Source: Mucilaginibacter kameinonensis (lineage in GTDB: Bacteria; Bacteroidota; Bacteroidia; Sphingobacteriales; Sphingobacteriaceae). Taken from it: a DNA stretch of 64,000 nt. Position numbers and translations under genes: made by a program. The stretch is taken from positions 434,001 to 498,000 of the forward strand of contig NZ_RCWZ01000001.1 in the NCBI RefSeq assembly GCF_003675385.1, written 5' to 3'. This document shows positions 18,175-26,662 of the stretch, in pieces; the first letter of the stretch is position 1; every line of letters starts with the position of its first letter. A model generated the notes under the pieces. The model was given only the letters and a program-made list of their open reading frames with translations. It ran no database searches and was not told the DNA's origin.

Positions 18175-19485
18175 ATGAAACTCTACAGTACCAATAATAC
18201 CCTATCCGAAGTATCGTTCAAAGACGCGGTTTTTAACAGCATGCCGCAGGATAAAGGCCTTTACATGCCATACACCATCCCTCGCTTGGATGATGAGTTT
18301 ATCAATAACCTTGATAAATATTCCCTGCCCGAAATTGCGTTTAAAGTAGCTCAAAACCTGCTTGGAGATTCCATCCCGGAGGCTGACCTGAAAGCCCTGA
18401 TTGACGATGCCATTAACTTCCCTGCCCCTATTGTAAAGCTGGAGGACAATGTTTACGTCCTTGAGCTTTTCCACGGACCATCATTGGCGTTCAAGGATTT
18501 TGGTGCTCGCTTTATGAGCCGTGTCATGAGCTATTTCCTTGAACCAGGCGAGAAACAACTGGACGTACTGGTTGCCACCAGCGGCGATACCGGTGGTGCT
18601 GTTGCCCTTGGCTTTTTAGGCGTTCCAAATACCCGGGTAACTATCCTATATCCAAAAGGCAAGGTGAGCGGCGTACAGGAGCAGCAACTAACTACCAACG
18701 GTCAAAATATCCGCGCATTAGAAGTTGACGGTACTTTTGATGATTGCCAGGCACTGGTAAAACAAGCTTTTGTTGATGATGAGTTGAATGAAAGGTTCCG
18801 CCTTACATCGGCCAATTCTATCAATATAGCACGTCTGGTTCCGCAAACTTTTTATTACTTCAATGCTTACGCCCAGTTATTAAGACAAGGCATTAAAAAA
18901 GTAGTATTCTCGGTACCAAGCGGTAACTTCGGTAATATTGGCGCAGGTTTGTTAGCCTGGAAAATGGGCTTACCTGTCGAAAAATTTATCGCGGCTACCA
19001 ATGTTAATGATACCGTGCCTGAGTTTTTAAAAACCGGCGTTTATCAGCCAAAACCATCCGTAGCCACGCTTTCAAACGCGATGGACGTAGGTAACCCAAG
19101 CAACTGGGTACGTATTGCCGACCTGTTTAAAAACGATACCGAAGCCCTTAAAGAGCTGGTTGTAGGTTTTAAATATGATGATGAGGAAACTGTAAAAGCC
19201 ATTAACTGGGTATTTGACAATTACGACTATGTAGTTTGCCCGCATACAGCTATTGCATGGCAGGCACTAACCGATTATAAGCAAGACCACGCCGCCGCTG
19301 ATACTGCGGGCGTATTCCTTTCAACCGCACATCCTTGTAAATTCCCTGATGTTTTCAGCGAAAAGGTTGCAGCTAAAATTGAAGTACCGGAACAGGTAAA
19401 AGAACTGGAATCAAAAACAAAGCTGGCTATAGCCATCAGTAAAGATTTTGCTGATTTTAAAGGCTACCTTTTAGGGGTTGATTAA
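18175..19485 (+). CDS. thrC: threonine synthase
   Basis: PLP enzyme that converts O-phosphohomoserine to threonine. 436 aa, class typical of Proteobacteria and Bacteroidota. The Schiff-base lysine is K107 in SLAFKDFGAR, followed by TSGDTGGAVA (phosphate-binding loop) and the SANSINIARLVPQ block near 222. Last gene of the threonine operon; the gap upstream holds a family A repeat. Confidence 0.97.
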   Translation: MKLYSTNNTLSEVSFKDAVFNSMPQDKGLYMPYTIPRLDDEFINNLDKYSLPEIAFKVAQNLLGDSIPEADLKALIDDAINFPAPIVKLEDNVYVLELFHGPSLAFKDFGARFMSRVMSYFLEPGEKQLDVLVATSGDTGGAVALGFLGVPNTRVTILYPKGKVSGVQEQQLTTNGQNIRALEVDGTFDDCQALVKQAFVDDELNERFRLTSANSINIARLVPQTFYYFNAYAQLLRQGIKKVVFSVPSGNFGNIGAGLLAWKMGLPVEKFIAATNVNDTVPEFLKTGVYQPKPSVATLSNAMDVGNPSNWVRIADLFKNDTEALKELVVGFKYDDEETVKAINWVFDNYDYVVCPHTAIAWQALTDYKQDHAAADTAGVFLSTAHPCKFPDVFSEKVAAKIEVPEQVKELESKTKLAIAISKDFADFKGYLLGVD

Positions 19486-19530
19486 TTTCAGTATTTTTAG
19501 ATGCTGGAAATAGCCCCTCAATTACCCACC

Positions 19531-19625
19531 ATGTCATTGCGAGGAGGAACGACGAAGCAATCCCGTAGCTGTGCAGATCCGCTCTGTATAGCATGCGATT
19601 GCCGCGCTATCGCTCGCAATGACAT
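19531..19625. repeat. dispersed palindromic repeat, family A (copy 5)
   Basis: Arms ATGTCATTGCGAGGAGGAAC and CGCTCGCAATGACAT, with central CTGTATAGCATGCGATTGC shared with other copies. Between thrC and a small lipoprotein gene. Short frames reading across it are not genes. Confidence 0.85.
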
Positions 19626-19670
19626 CGTGGGTAGGCACACCCAGCGTCTGATTCAATACCGAAATATAAA

Positions 19671-20027
19671 ATGCTTAACAAAACCCTGATATTTACCTGC
19701 CTTGTGGCAGTTTTCTTGACAGCCTGCAATCGCAAACAAAAGTTCGACCGTGATAAATGGGATGATGGCGATGGCTTAACATTTGCCTACCGGCCAGCTT
19801 TGGTGGATGACCTGATAGCCAGTAAGCAGCTCAATAACCTTAAATATCAACAGGTGATACACCTGCTTCACCGACCGCAGTTAAGCAGCAAGGACAGTAT
19901 GGTGTACGACCTTGACAGGAAATACGACAAGGGAGTATTAACTTACACCCAAACACTTGTTGTTTTCCTGAAAGATTCGGTGGTTACCAAGGCCGAGGTT
20001 CATGAAACCCATCCGAAGAAGAAATGA
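19671..20027 (+). CDS. small hypothetical lipoprotein
   Basis: 118 aa with a lipoprotein signal peptide (lipobox LTAC, Cys19). The mature part is polar. The pattern of a short helix followed by YQQVIHLLHRP and beta-prone segments (TYTQTLVVFLKDSVVTKAEV) resembles BamE/SmpA-like folds, but this is only a fold-level impression. Not recognised further. Ends one base before the remnant of the ParE-type toxin on the other strand. Confidence 0.65.
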   Translation: MLNKTLIFTCLVAVFLTACNRKQKFDRDKWDDGDGLTFAYRPALVDDLIASKQLNNLKYQQVIHLLHRPQLSSKDSMVYDLDRKYDKGVLTYTQTLVVFLKDSVVTKAEVHETHPKKK

Positions 20028-20335
20028 TTATTTTGTTTTGAAGGCAGGGCTGTTTTTAAGTAATCGTTTGCTGTGATGAACGGTAAGCACATCTATTCTG
20101 GTTTTGCTTACAATTCTATAAATCACCCGATACTACCAACAAGCACCTCTCTTATTGAAGGATCTTGTTTTTCGGGAACAACTTTACCTCTTTTCGGGAA
20201 TCGTTCCAATGGCTTAACGCTTAATAGTAAGCGTTGAACCTGTATTTGGGCGTAATGCTCTGAATCCTTGGCTATAAATTCGGCTATGTTGTCAATGTCT
20301 TTAACAGCCTGTTTAGTCCAGTTTATTTCAACCAT
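20028..20335 (-). pseudogene. ParE/RelE-type toxin, frameshifted
   Basis: Residues 1-68 read in one frame (NWTKQAVKDIDNIAEFI, then RFPKRGKVVPE and IREVLVG), as expected for a ParE/RelE toxin. At about 20131 the frame runs into TGA at 20123. The minus-strand continuation in the next frame reads RVIYRIVSKTRIDVLTVHHS and runs to a TAA at 20030-20028, which is the expected C-terminal half containing the active-site region. One missing base after AGT explains it. The toxin is therefore probably inactive unless this is a sequencing error. Its antitoxin overlaps its start. Confidence 0.8.
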
Positions 20336-20508
20336 TTACCCAGACTTTTCTTTGCTTCTTCCGTTGAAAGTATTTCGTTTTTGTTTGATTCCTCAATACC
20401 AATTTCGATTTTATTCAACAGCATTAACCGGTCTAATATTTCCTCAAAGCTAAATTCTCCCGGAAGCTCATTTACCGTTTTCAACACTTCTTCTTTCGTC
20501 AACATCAT
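20323..20508 (-). CDS. antitoxin of a type II toxin-antitoxin pair
   Basis: 61 aa, overlapping the start of the ParE/RelE-type toxin by 13 nt, the usual antitoxin-first coupling. The sequence (TKEEVLKTVNELPGEFSFEEILDRLM, a gap, and EEAKKSLGKW) matches small Bacteroidota antitoxins encoded beside ParE toxins. No DNA-binding domain is obvious. Intact, whereas the toxin is frameshifted. Confidence 0.75.
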   Translation of the reverse strand: MMLTKEEVLKTVNELPGEFSFEEILDRLMLLNKIEIGIEESNKNEILSTEEAKKSLGKWLK

Positions 20509-20578
20509 TAACTATTTAATAATCTAAATTTACTAATTAAAATTTAAAGTGTTTATTAGCTTTAAGTTTTCACATAGC

Positions 20579-21184
20579 ATGATCAACACCATAATATTTG
20601 ATCTGGGCGCTGTCCTGATTGATTGGAACCCGCATTATTTATATCACACCCTGTTTACCGATGAGCAGGAAATGAAAGATTTTCTGGCCAATATCTGTAC
20701 CTCCGACTGGAATGAAGAGCAGGATGCCGGCCGGCCACTACAGGAAGGAACAGATCTGCTTGTTGCTCAATATCCCAAACACGAAGCTAATATTCGTGCC
20801 TTTTATTCCCGCTGGGTTGAGATGCTGGGCGAGCCACTTCATGGCACAGTTGAAATTTTTAAACAATTAAAAGCGAGCGGCAGATACAGGATCTACGCGT
20901 TAACCAATTGGTCGGCCGAAACTTTCCCATTTGCTTTAGAGCGTTATGCTTTTTTGAACTGGTTTGACGGCATTGTAATGTCCGGCGCCGAAAAAATGCG
21001 AAAGCCATCACCTGCTTTTTACCAGCTCTTACTTGATCGTTATGATGTAAAAGCCAACGAAGCTTTATTTATTGACGATAATTATCGCAATATATTAGCA
21101 GCCGAAAAAATGGGGATTAAAAGTATTCACTTTACATCATCAGAGGCTTTAGAGGCAGAGTTGAAAAGCCTGGAGGTGTTATAA
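20579..21184 (+). CDS. HAD family phosphatase
   Basis: 201-aa HAD-IA hydrolase. Starting at ATG 20579 places the nucleophile motif directly at the N-terminus: IIFDLGAVL, where the usual second Asp (DxD) is replaced by Gly-Ala and the family still works as DLGxVL. Motif II is ALTNWS; motif III is K in EKMRKPSP; motif IV is FIDDNYRNI. Resembles YihX-type sugar phosphatases (alpha-glucose-1-phosphate) but the substrate is not determined. Confidence 0.85.
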   Translation: MINTIIFDLGAVLIDWNPHYLYHTLFTDEQEMKDFLANICTSDWNEEQDAGRPLQEGTDLLVAQYPKHEANIRAFYSRWVEMLGEPLHGTVEIFKQLKASGRYRIYALTNWSAETFPFALERYAFLNWFDGIVMSGAEKMRKPSPAFYQLLLDRYDVKANEALFIDDNYRNILAAEKMGIKSIHFTSSEALEAELKSLEVL

Positions 21185-21228
21185 ACACTTTTCAAGTCGG
21201 CCATGGGGACACGGCCTTTGATTAAAAA

Positions 21229-21320
21229 ATGTCATTGCGAGCGAAGCGTGGCAACCGCACGGAAGCAGGGTCGCCCTGTATAGCATGCGATTTCTTCGTC
21301 GTTCCTCCTCGCAATGACAT
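21229..21320. repeat. dispersed palindromic repeat, family A (copy 6)
   Basis: ATGTCATTGCGAGCGAAGCG left, GAGGAGGAACGACGAAG complement on the right, ending CGCAATGACAT. Orientation is opposite to copies 2 and 3. In the convergent gap between the HAD phosphatase and the DUF5808 gene. Confidence 0.85.
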
Positions 21321-21333
21321 GAATTCTTTACCT

Positions 21334-21531
21334 CTACTTACTTGGCGCTATTATCCACGCTACAACTACCAACGCTAATAATATGCCCATAATCAAATAA
21401 CTAACCGGCCGGGCAAAATTCAGTGTCCAGCCGAGGTACTTGATCCTTTTGGGTACGATTATACGGTTGTCATCCTTGTTGTAGTAAAACACGCCGTATT
21501 TATAATTGCTTAGGTCTTCTGTAGGCTCCAT
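21334..21531 (-). CDS. DUF5808 domain-containing small membrane protein
   Basis: 65 aa. The segment FYYNKDDNRIIVPKR followed by GWTLNFARP is the DUF5808 signature, and one C-terminal helix (about 43-61) anchors it in the membrane. Function unknown. Begins 15 nt after cysM on the same strand and is probably cotranscribed with cysE-cysM. Confidence 0.75.
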   Translation of the reverse strand: MEPTEDLSNYKYGVFYYNKDDNRIIVPKRIKYLGWTLNFARPVSYLIMGILLALVVVAWIIAPSK

Positions 21532-21546
21532 AATTAAAGGATACTA

Positions 21547-22419
21547 TTATCCAAACAGCTCGCTGCTTAAATACCTGTCGCCACGGTCGCAGCAGATGAA
21601 TACGATTACGCCTTCTTCCAGTTCCCGGGCCAGCTTTATAGCAGCTGACAACGCACCACCGCTACTCATCCCGGCAAACACACCTTCTACCTTGGCCATC
21701 TGGCGTGCCATTTGAGTTGCATCTTCCTGTGAGATATCCATAACCCGGTCAACCCGTGTGGCATCAAAAATCTTAGGTAAATATTCCTCCGGCCACCTGC
21801 GGATACCCGGGATCGATGAACCCTCAACGGGCTGACAGCCTACAATCTGCACATTGGCATTTTGCCCCTTCAAATATCTCGAACAGCCCATAATGGTACC
21901 GGTTGTACCCATAGCACTTACAAAGTGAGTGATCTTGCCTTCCGTATCCTTCCAGATCTCGGGGCCGGTAGTTTTCACGTGCGCCATATAGTTATCCGGA
22001 TTGGCGAATTGGTTCAGCAGAAAATATTCGCCGGTAGCGGCTTTTTCTTCGGCATAATCGCGGCAAAGCTCAATACCTTCCAGCAAGGTAACTTTAGCAC
22101 CAAAGGCTTCCATGGTAAGCGTACGTTCGCGGGTGGAGTTTGAGGGCATAACCAGTTCTATCTCCAGATCAAATAAACGGGCTATCATCGCCAGCGCAAT
22201 ACCCGTGTTACCGCTTGTTGCTTCAATCAGCTTGGTACCGGGTTTGATATCACCACGCTCAATGGCGCTCCTGATCATATTGAGTGATGCACGATCTTTC
22301 ACACTGCCACCGGGGTTATTACCCTCCAATTTGGCGAAGATCTGCACTTTGGGATTCGGGTTCAGCTTTTTTATTTCTACCATAGGCGTATTGCCTATCA
22401 GGTCTATTAATCCAGCCAT
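21547..22419 (-). CDS. cysM: cysteine synthase B (O-acetylserine sulfhydrylase)
   Basis: Makes cysteine from O-acetylserine and sulfide. 290 aa, fold-type II PLP enzyme. The Schiff-base lysine is K41 in GGSVKDRAS; the substrate loop is TSGNTGIA (about 68-75); the phosphate loop is GTTGT. The short length and the RRWPEEYLP segment near the C-terminus match CysM rather than CysK. Follows cysE by 23 nt on the same strand. Confidence 0.93.
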   Translation of the reverse strand: MAGLIDLIGNTPMVEIKKLNPNPKVQIFAKLEGNNPGGSVKDRASLNMIRSAIERGDIKPGTKLIEATSGNTGIALAMIARLFDLEIELVMPSNSTRERTLTMEAFGAKVTLLEGIELCRDYAEEKAATGEYFLLNQFANPDNYMAHVKTTGPEIWKDTEGKITHFVSAMGTTGTIMGCSRYLKGQNANVQIVGCQPVEGSSIPGIRRWPEEYLPKIFDATRVDRVMDISQEDATQMARQMAKVEGVFAGMSSGGALSAAIKLARELEEGVIVFICCDRGDRYLSSELFG

Positions 22420-22442
22420 TGTATATTTTTATTAGGTAAATT

Positions 22443-23273
22443 TTATTTTTTATGTCCGAACAGTTTTATGCTCAGCCTTTTCAAAATCCTGTGATTTGGG
22501 GCATGATAAACCTTTGAGTTGGGTGGCAAACTTTTGGTCAGCCAAACGTTCCCTCCTACCACACTGTTATGCCCAATAACGGTTTCTCCGCCTAAAATAG
22601 TAGCGCCAGAGTAAATTACAACATTATCCTGAACTGTAGGGTGTCTTTTGGTATTCGCCATGCTTTTATCTACGCTCAAGGCACCAAGGGTAACGCCCTG
22701 GTATAGTTTTACATGCTTGCCTATTATACAGCTTTCGCCAATAACAATACCGGTGCCATGATCTATATAGAAATACTCGTCTATTTTGGCAGCAGGATGA
22801 ATATCGATTCCCGTTTTTGAATGCGCGTATTCGGTAAGGATGCGCGGCAGCAAAGGTATATCATCAACATACAGGCTATGCGCAACACGATAAAGCGAAA
22901 TGGCATAAAAGCCCGGATAAGTACGGATCACCTCAAACTCGCTGCGGGCAGCAGGGTCGCCGTTAAAAATGGCCTGAATATCGGTATTCAGCACACGAAA
23001 TAATTCTGGAAGCCCCTCAAAAAATTTTTTTGACAGTTTTGACGTATCGCAATTGCTGCAGGCTTTGGTGGCATGCATAATTTCACACAATTCATTCTCA
23101 AGCCTTAAAAACTCATCCTTCAGCTCCTCCACCGAAGCAAACTGTTTGCCGGTTTGTTCGGGATACAGCAAATGGATCACTTTAAGCGCCCAGGCCGTAA
23201 TTTCACGGTTTGAAGGCACAGCCTCCAGGTTTTGCTGTTTAGCAAAAATATGTTGATAAAAATCCTGACTCAT
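22443..23273 (-). CDS. cysE: serine O-acetyltransferase
   Basis: Makes O-acetylserine for the adjacent CysM. 276 aa. The N-terminal helical SATase domain (about 1-130) contains a pair of Cys residues (KACSNCDTS) of unclear role. The C-terminal left-handed beta-helix begins near 150, with the hallmark IDIHPAAKIDEYFYIDHGTG and repeated hexapeptides (VVIGES, GATILGG). The form with the long N-terminal domain is often called EpsC. First gene of cysE-cysM-DUF5808. Confidence 0.94.
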   Translation of the reverse strand: MSQDFYQHIFAKQQNLEAVPSNREITAWALKVIHLLYPEQTGKQFASVEELKDEFLRLENELCEIMHATKACSNCDTSKLSKKFFEGLPELFRVLNTDIQAIFNGDPAARSEFEVIRTYPGFYAISLYRVAHSLYVDDIPLLPRILTEYAHSKTGIDIHPAAKIDEYFYIDHGTGIVIGESCIIGKHVKLYQGVTLGALSVDKSMANTKRHPTVQDNVVIYSGATILGGETVIGHNSVVGGNVWLTKSLPPNSKVYHAPNHRILKRLSIKLFGHKK

Positions 23274-23398
23274 GTTTTATGGTGGGCTGTTTTGGGAAAA
23301 CAACCATTAACAGTACAAGTTTATATAAAAGATTGTTGTTAATATGTAAAATGAACCGGATAATTGATATTTGATTATAAAACATCGATACCCAACCT

Positions 23399-23839
23399 AT
23401 GAAAGATCAAATAATTGCTACAGTAACTGCCCTGTTTAGCGGAGCCGATGAACGGGACTGGGCCAAAGTAAAAAACGCATTTGCCGAAAATGTAGAACTT
23501 GACTATAGCTCCATGACCGGAAACCCGGCCAGCATCGCATCATCCGCTGATATCATTGCCGCATGGCGGGGCTTCTTGCCCGGCTTCGACAGGACACATC
23601 ATCAACTGGCAGATTTTTATGTGATGCAAAACGGCACGGTAGCCCTGGTGCATTATTACGGCAAGGCCGATCATTTTATTGGCGACGAGCTATGGATTGT
23701 GGAAGGCACTTATGATACCGAACTTATTGAAACGGATGGCAAATGGATCATCACCAAGCATAAGCTTAACCTCATTAAGCAGGATGGTAATATGGATTTA
23801 CCGGCGAAGGCCGCGGCCAGAGTTTCGGAGCAGGATTAA
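23399..23839 (+). CDS. nuclear transport factor 2-like (SnoaL) protein
   Basis: 146 aa predicted cone-shaped alpha+beta fold. The opening helix is followed by RDWAKVKNAFAENVELDYSS and HHQLADFYV, the usual SnoaL/NTF2-like layout. Such domains bind small ligands or act as enzymes; no specific activity can be read. Monocistronic, with family D hairpin 14 nt after the stop. Confidence 0.7.
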   Translation: MKDQIIATVTALFSGADERDWAKVKNAFAENVELDYSSMTGNPASIASSADIIAAWRGFLPGFDRTHHQLADFYVMQNGTVALVHYYGKADHFIGDELWIVEGTYDTELIETDGKWIITKHKLNLIKQDGNMDLPAKAAARVSEQD

Positions 23840-23852
23840 CTGTAAAATTGAA

Positions 23853-23883
23853 GACTTACGAAGTTTTAAAAACTTCGTAAGTC
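23853..23883. repeat. hairpin repeat, family D (copy 2)
   Basis: GACTTACGAAGTTTT / AAAACTTCGTAAGTC, nearly perfect, matching 13977-14007. Placed between convergent genes, where a bidirectional terminator would be expected. Confidence 0.75.
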
Positions 23884-23893
23884 TGGGTTTACA

Positions 23894-24775
23894 CTATAAA
23901 TCTGCCTCTATCCTTTTTCTCCGGCTTAATCCCGCCTGCAATATCACAGAAACGATGATCACTAACAACCCCGCATAAAAAGATACATTAAGCTGGCGGG
24001 ATTCATTGAATAAAATCATCGCCAGTAAAATGCTATAAACGGGTTCCAGGTTAAAGGTGAGGTTAACCGTAAAGGCCGAGATCTTTTTTAAAACCTCAGC
24101 TACCATTACATATAACCCAACGGTGCAAAAAAGCGCCAGAATGAGCAGGTAAAATATGTCCAAAGTGCCCGGCAATATTGTTTTTGACGGGAAGAAATAC
24201 AGATATACCGGCAGTACTATAGTTAAGGCAGCGCTTCCGGTCAGCATCTGGTACATATTCATCACGGTGGCATCATACTTTTTAACCAGTCGTTCATTAA
24301 AAATAGTATACAGTGATGCCAGGAAAGACGATATTACCCCAAGCACAATCCCGGTACGGAACGAGGTATCGAAATGAAAGATCAAACCAATGCCAGCCAA
24401 TGTAAGCGTGCTCAACAGCAGCTCGGTTATGTTAAATGGCTTCCTGTTGATAAGCGGGGCCAGGAACGCGGTAAAGAAGCTGGTAAGGCAATAACAAACT
24501 ACGCCTACAGATACATTTGAATATTTGATACTGGCATAAAAAAACACCCAGTGAAAGGCTATCAATAACCCGGCCTTCCCCATTTCCCAAATGTTGGCCC
24601 GTGAGTGGTTAAACTGCGCCCTTTGAATCCAAACAATAACTACAAGGAATAAAAAAGAAAACAGGGTGCGGTACCAGGTAAGTAAATATTCATTTAAAGA
24701 GATAAGTTTCCCGAACACGCCAGTAAAACCGGCAAGAACTACAGCTATATGTAACAGAACAAATGTTTTTTTCAT
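23894..24775 (-). CDS. DMT superfamily (EamA) transporter
   Basis: 293 aa with ten hydrophobic helices arranged as two EamA repeats (about 5-135 and 145-285). The second repeat ends with the usual LEPVYSILLAMILFNES motif. Probably an inner-membrane metabolite or amino acid exporter. Substrate unknown. Confidence 0.85.
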   Translation of the reverse strand: MKKTFVLLHIAVVLAGFTGVFGKLISLNEYLLTWYRTLFSFLFLVVIVWIQRAQFNHSRANIWEMGKAGLLIAFHWVFFYASIKYSNVSVGVVCYCLTSFFTAFLAPLINRKPFNITELLLSTLTLAGIGLIFHFDTSFRTGIVLGVISSFLASLYTIFNERLVKKYDATVMNMYQMLTGSAALTIVLPVYLYFFPSKTILPGTLDIFYLLILALFCTVGLYVMVAEVLKKISAFTVNLTFNLEPVYSILLAMILFNESRQLNVSFYAGLLVIIVSVILQAGLSRRKRIEADL

Positions 24776-25117
24776 TTTTTGCTAAAATAAGATTGAGCGG
24801 GCAAACACAACGATGCATATGATTGCCCGCGTTGAATTAAATTGTTTTGAAAATAGTGTTGAAAAAGGATCAAATACAGTTGCACTACAACCGGTTTTGA
24901 TTAGCAAAAAAGAAAGAATGGTGGATCATTAAAAAAAGGCTCCGAGACCAAAAATGTCCGGATTAGAGATTTGAGATTCTCTTTGGCGCCATATTTAATG
25001 TTTGCTGTTATCATTTGTTGATAAGCCAAAGATAGGAAAAAGTTTTATTGCGCCAATACATTGTGTTGTTTTGACACTAAAAATCGGATCAAACTGTCCT
25101 TTCCTCGCAAGCAGTTG

Positions 25118-25178
25118 GCGTATAAGATTTCTCTTTCGCCCCTACGCACCGCTCCTCCCTTGCTCTATCGAAATGACA
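25118..25178. repeat. dispersed repeat, family B (half copy)
   Basis: GGCGTATAAGATTTCTCTTTCGC followed by GCTCTATCGAAATGACAT. This is the complement of the left arm and part of the right arm of the full element at 51634-51787. Nothing else is evident in the 24776-25202 gap. Confidence 0.65.
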
Positions 25179-25202
25179 TCGGCTTTTTTAATTTCCGTCA
25201 AC

Positions 25203-25230
25203 AAAAAAGGCCCCGGCTATCGCCGGGGCC
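25203..25230 (-). terminator. intrinsic terminator after glutathione peroxidase
   Basis: On the minus strand GGCCCCGGC, GATA, GCCGGGGCC, then TTTTTT. It lies 25 nt downstream of the stop. Confidence 0.9.
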
Positions 25231-25254
25231 TGCATTTCTTCAATAACAAAACGT

Positions 25255-25770
25255 TTAGTTCAGATATTTAGTGATATCCTCAGATAGCGGTGTTGTTTGT
25301 GACCTGAAACGGTGGATTAGTTTGCCATTTTCGTCTATCAGGAATTTTTCAAAGTTCCATTTAATGTCGCCGGTAAAATCTGGGTTTGGAGCAGTTGTAA
25401 GGTATTGGAACAAGGGATCGATATCCAAACCTAAAACGCTAACCTTTCCGCTCATCGGAAATTTCACGTTGAAATTTTCTTTACAAAAGGTTTTGATGTC
25501 CTGGTTTGTACCTGGTTCCTGGCCGCCAAAGTTATTGGCTGGGAAGCCTACTACTACCAGCTTGCCTTTGTATTGCTCAGACAGTTTTTCCAGATCGGCG
25601 TATTGTTTGGTGAAGCCACATTTTGAAGCGGTGTTTACGATCAATACTTTTTTGCCTTTGTATTTAGCTAAGCTAAAATCCTTGCCGTCGATAGTTTTCA
25701 GTTTAAAATCATATACTGAAGATGGTGCGGCAGCAAATAATAAGGCGATGATGAGTGCCAGTGTTTTCAT
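25255..25770 (-). CDS. glutathione peroxidase-like thiol peroxidase
   Basis: 171 aa with an N-terminal hydrophobic segment (about 1-15) suggesting export or a membrane anchor. The catalytic tetrad residues of the Cys-GPx class are visible: C51 in NTASKCGFT, Q84 in FGGQEPG, W138 in KWNFEKFL with the neighbouring Asn. Cys instead of selenocysteine suggests thioredoxin as reductant. Reduces peroxides. Confidence 0.9.
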   Translation of the reverse strand: MKTLALIIALLFAAAPSSVYDFKLKTIDGKDFSLAKYKGKKVLIVNTASKCGFTKQYADLEKLSEQYKGKLVVVGFPANNFGGQEPGTNQDIKTFCKENFNVKFPMSGKVSVLGLDIDPLFQYLTTAPNPDFTGDIKWNFEKFLIDENGKLIHRFRSQTTPLSEDITKYLN

Positions 25771-25813
25771 GGTTTTTACAATTGATTGTTAATAATCCAG
25801 CATAAAAGTAAAG

Positions 25814-26239
25814 CTAAAAATTTCTTTTAGCTAAGTACTCATCTTCTTTTTGTGTCATTTTTTGCTTTGTAACAACACTTTTATCGGTATAACCTAAAAG
25901 GTGCAGGGCCCCATGAATAATAACACGGTGCAGTTCGTTGGTTTCGCCGGTTTTAAATTTGGATCCATTCTCGCGGATGCGGTCAATCGAGATAAAAATA
26001 TCACCAACAATATCGCCCTCAACTTCCGAATTGTCAAAAGTTACGATATCGGTAAAAGTATCATGATCAAGATATTGCTGGTTTATTTGCAACAGGTACG
26101 CGTCTGAGCAAAAAATGTAGTTAAGCTCTTTCAGTTTAAAGCCTTCGGCAATTACCGTGTCCCTTATCCACTGTCTTAATTGTGCTTTCTGTTTCGGCTT
26201 GAAAGTAGTGTCTTCCTCAAAAAAATTAATAGCGGGCAT
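25814..26239 (-). CDS. ybeY: rRNA maturation factor YbeY
   Basis: Metal-dependent endoribonuclease needed for 16S rRNA 3' processing. 141 aa. Signature HGALHLLGYTDK at 109-120 holds the first two His ligands (H109, H113). The canonical third ligand His is replaced here by D119, as I recall in other Bacteroidota. The start ATG at 26239 overlaps the TGA of the upstream gene by one base. Confidence 0.93.
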   Translation of the reverse strand: MPAINFFEEDTTFKPKQKAQLRQWIRDTVIAEGFKLKELNYIFCSDAYLLQINQQYLDHDTFTDIVTFDNSEVEGDIVGDIFISIDRIRENGSKFKTGETNELHRVIIHGALHLLGYTDKSVVTKQKMTQKEDEYLAKRNF

Positions 26240-26661
26240 CAGATCTTAAAGTGAAGTTCAATTTCATTACCCGAGGCGTTGAAGATGCATTGATCGGCAA
26301 GGTGTTTAATGATAAACACACCACGGCCGGTAAGGTTCTCCAGGTTTTCGGGGGCAGTAGGATCGGCAAGGTTATTATAGTCGAAACCGGGGCCTTCATC
26401 GGTAACTGTCCAGATAATACGTTTCGGTTCTACTTCCGCATTAACAATCACCTTTTTAGTCTCATCCTGTTTGTTACCGTGTATGATAGCGTTAATAACC
26501 GCTTCATTAAGGCAGGTCATCATATTGGCGAAGGTATCTTCCTCAACATGATATTTATCAGCAATTTCTTCTATCAGCTGCTCAAGCAACGCTATGCTCT
26601 CCGGTTTTGACGGTAGCTGCAACGTGTATAGCTCGCTGGTTTGAACATTTGCCTCTTCCAT
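26239..26661 (-). CDS. RsbW-like ATP-binding anti-sigma regulatory kinase
   Basis: 140-aa GHKL ATPase. Chosen start at 26661 (MEEANVQ) because the longer frame overlaps the upstream stop. Visible boxes are N (NEAVINAIIHGNK), G1 (DEGPGFD) and G2 (GRGVFIIKHLAD). Such proteins inhibit sigma factors or phosphorylate anti-anti-sigma partners. No STAS partner is adjacent. Overlaps ybeY by one base and follows the DUF4175 gene almost directly. Confidence 0.87.
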   Translation of the reverse strand: MEEANVQTSELYTLQLPSKPESIALLEQLIEEIADKYHVEEDTFANMMTCLNEAVINAIIHGNKQDETKKVIVNAEVEPKRIIWTVTDEGPGFDYNNLADPTAPENLENLTGRGVFIIKHLADQCIFNASGNEIELHFKI

Positions 26662-26662
26662 A

